From assembly GCA_937923405.1 (NCBI GenBank), contig CALDUY010000043.1:62001-126000 (forward strand): a DNA stretch of 64,000 bases. Direction: 5' to 3'. The notes under the pieces were generated by a model that was not told the DNA's origin, ran no database searches, and saw only the letters and a program-made list of their open reading frames with translations. This DNA is from an uncultured Gemmataceae bacterium. GTDB lineage: Bacteria > Planctomycetota > Planctomycetia > Gemmatales > Gemmataceae. How positions within the stretch are numbered: the first letter of the stretch is position 1; the number at the start of each line of letters is the position of its first letter. Below, piece by piece: positions 50,242-58,922 of this stretch. The position numbers and the translations under genes were made by a program.

Positions 50242-50302
50242 CCCCTCGCCCCCAGGGGGAGAGGGAACCAGTGATACTCCCCTCGCTCCCAGGGGAGAGG
50301 GG
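50242..50302. repeat. two copies of a C/G-rich palindromic repeat
   Basis: 50242-50265 and 50279-50302 are near-identical 24-bp units of the form CCCCTCGCnCCC then AGGGGGAGAGGG, each self-complementary. They lie between the converging ends of dapB and the CoA-disulfide reductase gene, so terminator activity for both is possible. Confidence 0.65.
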
Positions 50303-50322
50303 TCGGGGGTGAGGGGACTTCT

Positions 50323-51981
50323 TCATCCTTGCATCGGAGCCCATGTTCGATAAGCTCCGGTCAGATTGCGACAGCGAAACCCGTGTTGAGTCAGCACTCG
50401 GCAAGCGTTGTAGGAGCGCTGGCCCGAGGCACAGTAGACGAGCCATTCCCGCTGCCGATCCAGTTCATTCAGCCGGGCACGCAATTGGCCCAAGGGTATG
50501 TGCAGCGACGAAGGAATAAAGCCACGTTCGCGTTCGTTGGTTTCGCGCACGTCGAGCAGTCCGGCCCCGGCCTGAACCAGCGCCGGCACCTCATTCCACT
50601 GCACCGCAACCACATCGCCGTTGAGCAGGTTTTGCGCAGCCATGCCGGCCAGATTGATCGGATCCTTGGCCGAGCCGAACGGCGGAGCGTAGGCCAACTC
50701 CAGTTCGGCCAGGTCATGCACGGTCGCCCCATGATGCAGAGCCGTGGCCAGCACGTCAATGCGTTTGTCCACACCGTCCTCGCCGACTGCCTGGGCACCA
50801 AGCAGTTTGCCCGTGTCTGGAGCGAACAACACTTTCAGATGGATCGGTTTGGCTCCCGGATAGTAGCCGGCGTGTGAGCCGGGGTGCAGATGCACAGCCT
50901 GGAACGGCAGGTTGGCTCGGGTCAGGGTCTTGGCATTGGCTCCCGTGGTGGCGGCGACTAGCTCGAAGACACGCACGATGGCCGTGCCCAGCGTGCCCTT
51001 GTACGTCCCGGAACGGCCCTCGATACTGTCTGCTGCCAGCCGCCCTTGACGATTGGCCGGCCCTGCCAACGGCACCAGGCCAAACGTGCCGGTGATCGGA
51101 TCGCGCAGCTCGACGGCATCGCCCACGGCCCAGATCGACGGATCGCTGGTGCGCATCTGCTCGTCGACACGGAGGCCGCCACGCTCGCCCAGTTGCAGTC
51201 CAGCCTCTTTAGCCAATTTCGTCTCGGGCCTTACCCCCAGCCCCAGAATCACTACATCGGCGGGCAACACCTTGCCTGAGGCCAGCACCACACTCGACAC
51301 CTTGGCCCCGTTGCTGGGTTCGTCAAACCGTTCGACTTTGTCGCCCAGATGCAGCACCACCCCATGCCGACGCAACTCTTCGGCGACGGGAGCAGCCATT
51401 TCTGGATCGAGCGGTCCCAGCACCTGCGGCAACAGTTCGACCACCGAAACATCCATGCCGCGCCGCCGCAACTGCTCAGCCATCTCCAGGCCGATGAAGC
51501 CGGCTCCTACGACGACGGCACGTTGCACTTCCTTGGCGGCAATCCAGTGATAAATTCGATCCGTATCCTCCAGATTGCGTAGACTGAAGTGGCCCTCGCG
51601 TTGCAGCCCGGGGATGGGCGGCATCAACGGAGCCGCTCCCGTGGACAGCACCAAAGCATCGTAGCATTCTCGATAGATCTTCCCCGTCGCCAAGTCGCGA
51701 ACCTCGATCTGTTTATTCTCGCGATCGATGGCCATCACCTCGCTGCGGATGCGGACGTCGAGATTGAACACCTGCCGTAGCCGCTCTGGAGTCTGCACCA
51801 ACAGCTTGCCGCGCTCGATGATTTCGCCCCCCAAGTAGTAGGGTAAGCCGCAGTTGGCGAACGAGACGTGCGGGCCACGCTCAAAGATGACGATGTCGGC
51901 GAATTCGTCGAGCCGGCGCAAACGCGTCGCCGCACTCATTCCACCCGCTACACCTCCGACGATCAGCACGCGCTTGCTCAT
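50323..51981 (-). CDS. CoA-disulfide reductase / NADH:persulfide-type flavoprotein with C-terminal rhodanese domain
   Basis: 552 residues. FAD motif VLIVGGVAGGMSAATR, active cysteine Cys44 in VSFANCGLPYYLGG, NAD(P)H site VVVGAGFIGLEMAEQLRRRG, IWAVGDAVEL, dimerisation domain with YYPGAKPIHLKVLF, then a rhodanese domain (about 460-552) with active loop CASGQR at Cys517. Such fusions reduce CoA disulfide, CoA persulfide or polysulfide. GAGGGGGA precedes the ATG. It is divergent from an ArsR gene that probably regulates it. Confidence 0.93.
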   Translation of the reverse strand: MSKRVLIVGGVAGGMSAATRLRRLDEFADIVIFERGPHVSFANCGLPYYLGGEIIERGKLLVQTPERLRQVFNLDVRIRSEVMAIDRENKQIEVRDLATGKIYRECYDALVLSTGAAPLMPPIPGLQREGHFSLRNLEDTDRIYHWIAAKEVQRAVVVGAGFIGLEMAEQLRRRGMDVSVVELLPQVLGPLDPEMAAPVAEELRRHGVVLHLGDKVERFDEPSNGAKVSSVVLASGKVLPADVVILGLGVRPETKLAKEAGLQLGERGGLRVDEQMRTSDPSIWAVGDAVELRDPITGTFGLVPLAGPANRQGRLAADSIEGRSGTYKGTLGTAIVRVFELVAATTGANAKTLTRANLPFQAVHLHPGSHAGYYPGAKPIHLKVLFAPDTGKLLGAQAVGEDGVDKRIDVLATALHHGATVHDLAELELAYAPPFGSAKDPINLAGMAAQNLLNGDVVAVQWNEVPALVQAGAGLLDVRETNERERGFIPSSLHIPLGQLRARLNELDRQREWLVYCASGQRSYNACRVLTQHGFRCRNLTGAYRTWAPMQG

Positions 51982-52029
51982 GGTTCCCCCTCCTGCACAG
52001 GGTTTGCCGCCGGATTCCCTCGCTGAGGT

Positions 52030-52114
52030 CGCTTAGGATGATCTATCGACACATCGGCAATTAGTTAACAATACCATATCGCCATTTAGCAATAGTCCCA
52101 GGGGGGTTCTACTT
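52030..52114. promoter_or_regulatory. divergent promoter/operator region between the CoADR and ArsR genes
   Basis: This 134-bp intergenic stretch is much AT-richer than its surroundings. It has a GTTAAC palindrome and a direct repeat, TTAG(TTAA)CAATA at 52061-52073 and TTAGCAATA at 52086-52094. These are reasonable candidates for ArsR-family operators controlling both genes (inference). Confidence 0.4.
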
Positions 52115-52444
52115 ATGAGTCTGCCAGATCGACCCCATCTGGAGAAGGTGACGAAACTTTTCGGGGTGCTGGCGGAGCCGACTCGACTGGCCATCTTGCA
52201 AGCCCTCAAAGAAGCGCCAATGCCGGTCAAGGATTTAGTCGAGACCTTACACGCGAAGCAGGCGAATGTCTCCAAACAGTTGGGCATTCTGCATGACGCA
52301 GGCTTGGTTGAGCGAAAACGCGAGGGCACACTGACGGTTTACTCTCTTCGAGAGACGATGATTTTCGACTTGTGCAAGCTGGTGTGTGACAAACTGCGCC
52401 GCGATGCCGAGGAGCAGCTCGCGGCGCTGGAGCGGATGCCGTGA
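52115..52444 (+). CDS. ArsR family winged-helix repressor
   Basis: 109 residues. LAEPTRLAILQALKEAPMPVKDLVETL followed by the recognition helix KQANVSKQLGILHDAGLVERKREG is the ArsR DNA-binding unit. The arsenic/cadmium site ELCVCDL is absent. Instead Cys87 and Cys91 (LCKLVC) sit in the last helix, suggesting a thiol or persulfide sensor. AGGGGGG lies upstream. It faces the CoA-disulfide reductase/rhodanese gene, which fits such a sensor (inference). Confidence 0.9.
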   Translation: MSLPDRPHLEKVTKLFGVLAEPTRLAILQALKEAPMPVKDLVETLHAKQANVSKQLGILHDAGLVERKREGTLTVYSLRETMIFDLCKLVCDKLRRDAEEQLAALERMP

Positions 52445-52451
52445 CAGGCGG

Positions 52452-53198
52452 TCAGCGAGCCTTGCCCTGGGCAGCGACGGCGGCGGCCGCCTTGGCGACC
52501 TCTTCGGGATCGCCCAGATAGTAATGCCGGATCGGCTTGAGATTACCGTCCAACTCGTAGACCAGCGGAATCCCCGTGGGGATGTTCAACGCCACGATGT
52601 CGCTCTCAGACATGTCGTCCAGATATTTGACCAAAGCACGAATCGAGTTGCCGTGTGCCGCCAGCAACAGGCGTTCGCCGGCTCGGATGCGGGGGGTCAA
52701 CTCCTCGTGCCAGAACGGCAGCACTCGGGCCACGGTCTCCTTCAGACTCTCGGTCAACGGCAGTAGCTCCGGCGCAAGTTTGCGATAGCGGAGATCATGT
52801 CCGGGATAGCGTTCGTCGCTTTTGTCCAAAGGGGGAGGCGGCGTATCGTAGCTGCGCCGCCAAATCAGCACCTGCTGTTCGCCGAACTTTTCCGCCATCT
52901 CCGCTTTATTCAACCCTTGCAAAGATCCGTAATGTCGCTCATTGAGCCGCCATTCTGGAACGATCGGCAGCCACATCCGATCCATTTCATCCAGGACCAG
53001 CCAAGCGGTGCGAATGGCTCGCTTGAGAACCGAGGTGTAGACCCGGTCGAAGTCGTAGCCTTGTTCGCGCAACAGCTTGCCAGCCTGACGAGCTTCTCCG
53101 ACGCCGACCTCGCTGAGATCGACGTCGGTCCAGCCGGTGAAGCGGTTCTCCAGATTCCAGGTACTTTGTCCATGTCGTAGCAGGACGATCTTGTACAT
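52452..53198 (-). CDS. gpmA: 2,3-bisphosphoglycerate-dependent phosphoglycerate mutase
   Basis: 248 residues from ATG 53198 (GGAGACGATAGG upstream), the standard length; the frame to 53270 is extra. It interconverts 3- and 2-phosphoglycerate in glycolysis. Catalytic RHGQSTWNLENRFTGWTDVDLS, RLNERHYGSLQGLNKAE, RRSYDTPPPPL and AAHGNSIRALVKYL are all present. Its stop converges with the ArsR stop 7 bp away. Confidence 0.96.
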   Translation of the reverse strand: MYKIVLLRHGQSTWNLENRFTGWTDVDLSEVGVGEARQAGKLLREQGYDFDRVYTSVLKRAIRTAWLVLDEMDRMWLPIVPEWRLNERHYGSLQGLNKAEMAEKFGEQQVLIWRRSYDTPPPPLDKSDERYPGHDLRYRKLAPELLPLTESLKETVARVLPFWHEELTPRIRAGERLLLAAHGNSIRALVKYLDDMSESDIVALNIPTGIPLVYELDGNLKPIRHYYLGDPEEVAKAAAAVAAQGKAR

Positions 53199-53367
53199 CC
53201 TATCGTCTCCCCAAGTTCGCGGGTGTCCTGCTGACATCCTAGCAACTTGGCTGGTCCGGGGCCGACTCACTTCGTCGGGTCGGCTCTGGCCTCACTACTC
53301 GGAGTTCCGGTCAGGTTTTTAGTCACGAGTAAACCTATTTGCTGAATAACGCTTCCGTTGGTGTGTG

Positions 53368-53373
53368 TATAAT
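53368..53373 (+). promoter_or_regulatory. candidate -10 box of the WD40-caspase gene
   Basis: TATAAT at 53368-53373, 39 bp before the ATG, is a perfect consensus -10 element. No good -35 box is correctly spaced. Confidence 0.4.
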
Positions 53374-53412
53374 GTCTCCAACTAGTTCCCTCTCACTAGC
53401 ACAGGTGGGATC

Positions 53413-56400
53413 ATGCGAGCCGCCTTCTCGTTCTTCGGTTGTGCGTTACTACTCTTGGTGAGTTGGTCTGAATCAACCGAGGCTCAGGATCGTCGCGGCC
53501 ATGCCACTCCCGGCATCGTGCTGGAAACAGGGGCGATGCTCGGCAACTGCGACGTGCTGACCTTCTCTCCCGATGGCAAGGAGTTGCTCGCCGTCGGCGA
53601 TGAAAAAGTCGTCCGCGTTTGGAAGGTCGAAGACACCAAACTCAGTGACAAAAGTGATCGCGTGTTGCGCTGGCCGATCTATCGCGAGCAGCGCGGCGCG
53701 ATTTATGCCATGGCCCTTTCGCCCAACGACGGCGGCAAGCGCGTGGCTATTGGCGGACACGGACTGATCAATGGTCTGATCTGGGTCATCGATCGAGCCA
53801 CCGGCAACCTGCTCCACGCGATGGATCGACCTATCAGCACCGGAGTAACTACCTATCTCATCTGGTCGCCGGACGGCAAGTACACGATTCACGGTACCGA
53901 ACTGGGCGAAGTCTTCCGTTGGGAGCCGGCGAGCAACAGCTCCTCGCCGCAGCCCTTCGCGGGCGAACGCAAACCGGGAAATCGCATTCGCGGTCTGGCC
54001 TTTTTGAAAGACGGCAAACAGTTTCTCGCCGCCACCCGAGAGGGCAAGGTGTTCCTGTATCACGGCGATCGACTCAAAGAGGCTCCACGACTGCTGCATC
54101 ACTTCGACATGCAGATCTACCGCGCCGAGTTGTCGCCGGATCACCGCTGGTTGGCGGTCCTCCTGTCGGCTCCTGCAGGGGCCGATCCACGCCATCATCA
54201 GGTGCAACTGTTCGACTTGCAGCAGCTGCTTCGGGAAACGACACAAGCCAAGCCGATCGCACTAAATCTGCCCCGCGCTGCTGGACAACCGCGGTTTCCG
54301 ACGGCCTTGGCGTTCAGTGACGATACCTCATTGCTGGCGGTCGGCACGCAGCAGCTGCACCTTCCCTCCGATCAAGTGAAGTATCGACCAGTTGTCGCGG
54401 GGCAGGTCTTCGTCTGGTCTCTGAAGGACTCGCCTCCACGTCGAAGTAATTTGGTGTTGAAGGTCGGCTACAACACCGACTCACTGGCGTTTCGTCCGCG
54501 CACACAGCAACTGGCCGTGGCTGGCGGACCGAATCACGAGGTGCGGCTGTTCAATCTGGCGGCTGGTCCCCAACCGCTCAGCACGCGGCGCAGTCCAGGT
54601 AGCGCGATTTGGCGCGTCGCTTTCAGTGACAATGGCAAGTATCTGCTCTGGTCTGAGCAGATGAAGGCCGAACCGTCCGGTCCCAACGATCGAGGTATCG
54701 AGAGTTGGCGTACTTTTGTGCTGAAGACCGACAAACAACGCCCGCATCACACGATCCTATCCAGGCGGCCTAGTGACGCCACTCCGATTCTGCCGCGAGA
54801 GCAACTCGACGGTTGGAGTGTTCATCCCACGGGTAACAGTTTCCGCTGGGAGGTCCACGGCCCCGGTAATCTAAAGGTGCCTTTGGACGAAACGCGGCAC
54901 CTGTATTATCCCAGTATCAATCAGGTGCCCCAGTGCTACACGTTCCTCGAAGGCAAAGACGGGAAGTTGCCCCGTCTGGCCATCGGGCACATGTGGGGAG
55001 TGAGTTTGTATGAACTGGACGCCAAAAATCGCCAGCAACCAGTGCGTCTGGTGCGGAGCATGTTGGGCCATCAGGGTGAGGTCATCTGTATCGGCGCGTC
55101 ACAATCCGGCGAACTGCTGGTCACGGGAAGCCGCGATCAGACCATCGCCTGCTGGAGTCTGAGCGACTGGCCAACCAGTCCCGAGTTGGGGGCGAAATTT
55201 GTCGTGCAGAAGGGGCGTGTCACCGTGGCGGGTGTCGATCCCGGCAGCCCCGCCTGGGAGGCCGGCCTAACCCCAGGAGATCAGCTGGACTTCTTTTCAG
55301 TGAGGGAAGGACCGACTGCTCAACATTCCTGGCTGTACAACCCCGCTGGCCTGGCGAAAAAAGTAGATAATACAGATGTTTATAAGGGGGAACTTAATCA
55401 AGAGGGCCTCAAGCAACTGTGGCAAAGCCGAGTCAGCAAGCTCCTCAGCGCTCGGGAAACCATCGACTATCTACATCAAGCCAAACCAGGACGGGAACAC
55501 GTCTTCGCCTGGCGGGATAAGGACAATCAGCCCAAGGTCGAACTCACCACGTTGCGACAACGACCGTTGTGGGTGTTCTATCCCACGCGGGCGGCCCAGG
55601 GCAATCATTGGCTGATCTGGCGCTGGCGTGATTTTTACTATGATTCCGATCTGCAAAATACTGATCGCCTCGCTGGACTACAGCGATCCTATGGGGTGAA
55701 GCGAAAACCAACGTTCTACTCGCTGTCGCAAATGGCTGGGCCGCTCGGCATCGCCCGTGGCCAAGACGAACTGCGCTACTACGATCCGCAGAAAGTCTGG
55801 CCCTTTGTCACCGATGCTTTGCAGCGAAACGTCGAGATCAGGCGGGTGCTGTTCGCCGACGTCGAGCCGCCCGAGGTCAAGCTGGAGATTCTCCAGCAGC
55901 CCAATGCGCTAGGCACTGGGGCGATTCAGGATCTCAAGGTTCGCGTGACGGTCACGCCACACCATCCCCAGGTCGGCGGCGCACTGGCTCAAATTCCTAA
56001 CGCCCAGCGCATCACCCGTTTGACGTTGTGGCGCGATGATTACCTGTTCGACGCTGGGGAAAAACTGCCGCCCCCAGATGCGACCGGTCGAATCACGCAT
56101 ACCTACACCATTGGGGCAGATCGGCTCCAGGTGGGCGAGAATCGCCTCCGCATCTGTTGTTTCAACGCCGCCGGTGGCCGCGCTGAAGCCAGCCAAGGTG
56201 TCTTCTTTCGAGATCCTAAAAGGGGCAAACCAAAACTGTTAGCTCTATGTATCGGCGTAGGGACGTATCCGGAATTCTCGCCGTTTGGCTCTCTCCGCTG
56301 TTCGCCCAACGATGCCGACCGCATCGCCGAAGTGTTTCGCGAACACCAGAACAGTAAGCTCTTTGACGACGTGGTCGTTCGTATCTTGAAAAACAGTGAC

Positions 56401-57084
56401 GCGACTCGGGCCAACATCGAGCAACAGCTGCAACAGTTGAGCCAACTAGCGAGTCCGGGTGATTGGCTAGTCTTCTTCTTCTCCGGGCATGGAGGAGGTA
56501 AACTGATTCCAGACACCGATGCCATTGAGCCAGGCACCTTCTTCTTCGGCACTTACGATGCCGACCCCAAGCGAGCGAATACCCTCTTGAGCAGTGAATA
56601 CCTGGCCAATCGGCTAACCCAATTTGAGTGTAACAAGATCTTTATTATCGATGCTTGTCACTCGGGAGACCAAGTCCCCGACATCGTTCGTTCGTTCAAT
56701 CGTGACGGGGCGGAATTTCTGATGTTCGTGGCGGCCAAGCACACCCAGCCAGCCGCCGAACTGAAACCTGCCGGCATTCAGCAAGCCATTGACGAGGAGA
56801 AGAATCCCCAACGGAAGGAGCGGTTGAAGCAACTGGATCTCAATCATGGTCTCTTTACGAAGGGCTTGCTCAACGCTCTGGACCCACCGCAACGGTTCGA
56901 CAAGAAGACGGGACGTCAACATCCGGTGTCGGCCTTAACGATTCGAGACACCATTGAGGCCAACATCCGAAACACGCTACAGTTGTTACAGATAGAAGGA
57001 TTACAAACTCCAGTTTTCTCCCCTGATGATCCGTCCAAGCTCCGGCAGCTGAAAATTTTCTGTGCTGTCGAGCCTAAACCATGA
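53413..57084 (+). CDS. exported WD40 - PDZ - caspase (C14/metacaspase) protein
   Basis: 1223 residues behind AGGTGG. A signal peptide ends STEAQ. WD40-type blades occupy about residues 40-590 (DVLTFSPDGKELLAVGDEK, GELLVTGSRDQTIACW). A PDZ-like segment lies at about 594-640 (VTVAGVDPGSPAWEAGLTPGD). A beta-rich region at about 830-930 is followed by a caspase domain from about 940 (LLALCIGVGTYPEF). His1026 in FFFSGHGG and Cys1082 in IIDACHSG form the catalytic dyad. Likely an envelope protease whose propeller senses or binds partners. An exported partner gene follows. Confidence 0.9.
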   Translation: MRAAFSFFGCALLLLVSWSESTEAQDRRGHATPGIVLETGAMLGNCDVLTFSPDGKELLAVGDEKVVRVWKVEDTKLSDKSDRVLRWPIYREQRGAIYAMALSPNDGGKRVAIGGHGLINGLIWVIDRATGNLLHAMDRPISTGVTTYLIWSPDGKYTIHGTELGEVFRWEPASNSSSPQPFAGERKPGNRIRGLAFLKDGKQFLAATREGKVFLYHGDRLKEAPRLLHHFDMQIYRAELSPDHRWLAVLLSAPAGADPRHHQVQLFDLQQLLRETTQAKPIALNLPRAAGQPRFPTALAFSDDTSLLAVGTQQLHLPSDQVKYRPVVAGQVFVWSLKDSPPRRSNLVLKVGYNTDSLAFRPRTQQLAVAGGPNHEVRLFNLAAGPQPLSTRRSPGSAIWRVAFSDNGKYLLWSEQMKAEPSGPNDRGIESWRTFVLKTDKQRPHHTILSRRPSDATPILPREQLDGWSVHPTGNSFRWEVHGPGNLKVPLDETRHLYYPSINQVPQCYTFLEGKDGKLPRLAIGHMWGVSLYELDAKNRQQPVRLVRSMLGHQGEVICIGASQSGELLVTGSRDQTIACWSLSDWPTSPELGAKFVVQKGRVTVAGVDPGSPAWEAGLTPGDQLDFFSVREGPTAQHSWLYNPAGLAKKVDNTDVYKGELNQEGLKQLWQSRVSKLLSARETIDYLHQAKPGREHVFAWRDKDNQPKVELTTLRQRPLWVFYPTRAAQGNHWLIWRWRDFYYDSDLQNTDRLAGLQRSYGVKRKPTFYSLSQMAGPLGIARGQDELRYYDPQKVWPFVTDALQRNVEIRRVLFADVEPPEVKLEILQQPNALGTGAIQDLKVRVTVTPHHPQVGGALAQIPNAQRITRLTLWRDDYLFDAGEKLPPPDATGRITHTYTIGADRLQVGENRLRICCFNAAGGRAEASQGVFFRDPKRGKPKLLALCIGVGTYPEFSPFGSLRCSPNDADRIAEVFREHQNSKLFDDVVVRILKNSDATRANIEQQLQQLSQLASPGDWLVFFFSGHGGGKLIPDTDAIEPGTFFFGTYDADPKRANTLLSSEYLANRLTQFECNKIFIIDACHSGDQVPDIVRSFNRDGAEFLMFVAAKHTQPAAELKPAGIQQAIDEEKNPQRKERLKQLDLNHGLFTKGLLNALDPPQRFDKKTGRQHPVSALTIRDTIEANIRNTLQLLQIEGLQTPVFSPDDPSKLRQLKIFCAVEPKP

Positions 57085-57198
57085 TTCTCAAAAAAATTCG
57101 CCCTGGTGCTGTCACAACCCGGAGCTTGCCTCGTAAAAGAATTGCTACAGTCCGACTATTGCCTGCAATGGTTTAGTCGCGTTGAGGAAATTCCTGTC

Positions 57199-58686
57199 AT
57201 GAAAAACCGAGTCGCTGTGTCTTTTGTCGCCGTGTTTACTGTCCTGATGTTCACCAGTCTGGCCCACGCGGATCGACTCGACGGTCAGCTCAACAATAAG
57301 ATGCAAGACCTGGTTTTCCAATTGAAGAGCAAGTACAAGTCGATCGGCGTGCTGCGCTTTCGAGTCGATTGCGGCACGGGCAAGGACAGCTTCGCCTCGC
57401 CGTTGTCCGGTCGCATGGTCGAACGACTTGAAACGCTGGTAATGCTGCACAACGGCCCCAACGAGGCCGAGGCCCTGCAACTCGTTCACGATGTCCCTCG
57501 AGTCGCGGCGCGGAACGGCATCGATGACTGGTTCGGCAACGTTGAGCAGCGACGCCAGCTGTTCTCCTTGTCCTATCCTCGTGCCTGGGGGGATCAGAAG
57601 CTCAAACCCGAGGCCTTTCTGACCGGCAAGGTATCGCTAAGTCGTAATCATCGCACCACAATTGTCGAGTTGGAATTGTTCGACCGCGACCACCCCGAGA
57701 AGTTGATCCGCCTGGCCAAAATCGAGATGCCCACCGATCGCTTTGTCCTGCGAGATCTGGGTTATGGGTTTCGGCTGAGCAAACAGGGCCGAACCCAGCT
57801 CGTCGCCAAGCGATCGCTCAGCGACGAGGACGCCGTTTTGGTGTACGACATCATCCAACAGGCCAACGACAAGACCACCCTGCTGACGCCCAGCGACATC
57901 GGCGGAATCCGCTTCGAGATGCAGGCCAACCGCAAGCCGTTGGAGTTTCAGTCGATCGAAAATCCGGATTCACCGATCCGCTGGCAGGTCAGCTGCCCTC
58001 CGCCGGACTCCGAGGTGCATTTCCTGCTCAAAAACACTACGACGAAACGTTTGGCCGTGGTCCTGCGTCTCAATGGCTTCAGTACGATCAACGATCAGAC
58101 GTTGGATCCTGAGAACGCCGCCAAGTGGGTTCTAGAGCCGGGCAAATTGTATCGTCTAGAAGGGACGTTCCTGCTGCCCACTGGACCGGTGAAACGCCAC
58201 GATGATGGTTTGATCCAGCACTCGGACGACGACGAGGACGAGAACGACACTATCACGAAAGGTGGCAACAAGTATCGTCCCTTCCGGGTGCTGATCGGAG
58301 AGGAGGCCAATCAGATGAAACAGCAACTCGGCGACAAAGCCGGGGTGATCGACATTGACGTGTTTGAAGCGGGGCTGGAGAAGGAAGAGGAAGAAACGTT
58401 GATCACCCTGCGCGGCTTGAAAGCCTCGAAGGAGAAACTGGCCCGGGCCACCTACTCGCGCTTGCAAGGATCGCTGGTCAAAAACAACCAGTTGCAGGTA
58501 AAGTTCGTCGAGGAGAAGAAAGATAACGACCTGGTGGTCAAGAAGTCGCTCCTTGTTCCCGACGAGAAAGCGCTACAAAGCTCAAGGAAGATCAAGCTAA
58601 CCGACTTCCCCAACAGTCAACTAACTGCTCGCTTGTCGATCCAGATCGTGCCGGCCAACGACTTGGCCACGAAGAACAACGATTGA
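57199..58686 (+). CDS. exported protein of unknown function, possible caspase partner
   Basis: 495 residues from ATG 57199; the frame from 57106 adds non-signal sequence. A signal peptide ends SLAHA. Residues about 40-140 (SIGVLRFRVDCGTG, PLSGRMVERLETLVML) recall CsgG/FlgO-type domains. About 265-345 (WQVSCPPPDSEVHFLLKNTT, LAVVLRLNGFSTIND, LEPGKLYRLEGTFLLP) recall the DUF4384-like domains often linked to caspases. An acidic tract (HSDDDEDENDT) is near 365. These similarities are from pattern memory, so the family is unproven. It lies 114 bp after the caspase gene in the same direction. Confidence 0.6.
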   Translation: MKNRVAVSFVAVFTVLMFTSLAHADRLDGQLNNKMQDLVFQLKSKYKSIGVLRFRVDCGTGKDSFASPLSGRMVERLETLVMLHNGPNEAEALQLVHDVPRVAARNGIDDWFGNVEQRRQLFSLSYPRAWGDQKLKPEAFLTGKVSLSRNHRTTIVELELFDRDHPEKLIRLAKIEMPTDRFVLRDLGYGFRLSKQGRTQLVAKRSLSDEDAVLVYDIIQQANDKTTLLTPSDIGGIRFEMQANRKPLEFQSIENPDSPIRWQVSCPPPDSEVHFLLKNTTTKRLAVVLRLNGFSTINDQTLDPENAAKWVLEPGKLYRLEGTFLLPTGPVKRHDDGLIQHSDDDEDENDTITKGGNKYRPFRVLIGEEANQMKQQLGDKAGVIDIDVFEAGLEKEEEETLITLRGLKASKEKLARATYSRLQGSLVKNNQLQVKFVEEKKDNDLVVKKSLLVPDEKALQSSRKIKLTDFPNSQLTARLSIQIVPANDLATKNND

Positions 58687-58759
58687 AGGGATGCTTCTCA
58701 CTGTTTCTAGAGGTTGCTTCTCGCCGTCTCTAGAGGTAAACCAAATGCCACACGAGCGG

Positions 58760-58890
58760 CTACCACACGGGGTTTAGCCCGCCTGGGTGCTGGTAGCCGC
58801 GGGCTTTAGCCCGCGTTTTACGCACGCAGGCTAAAGCCTGCGACTACCAGCCTGCGACTATCCCGTGGGTAGTGGGTAGCCGCGGGCTTG
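58760..58890. repeat. palindromic GC-rich repeat cluster between convergent genes
   Basis: Contains CGCGGGCTTTAGCCCGCG (58798-58815) and GCAGGCTAAAGCCTGC (58826-58841), both perfect palindromes sharing a GGCTnnAGCC core, with a partial further copy of GTAGCCGCGGGCTT at 58876-58890. Its position between two convergent genes suggests bidirectional termination. No gene was found in this 236-bp gap. Confidence 0.7.
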
Positions 58891-58922
58891 AAGTACTGCA
58901 TGAGAACACCACGCTCGGGGAA

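Noticed and set aside
58760..58890. Possible CRISPR array in the repeat cluster
   Set aside because: The repeats are palindromes of differing sequence without regular spacers, and no cas genes are present.
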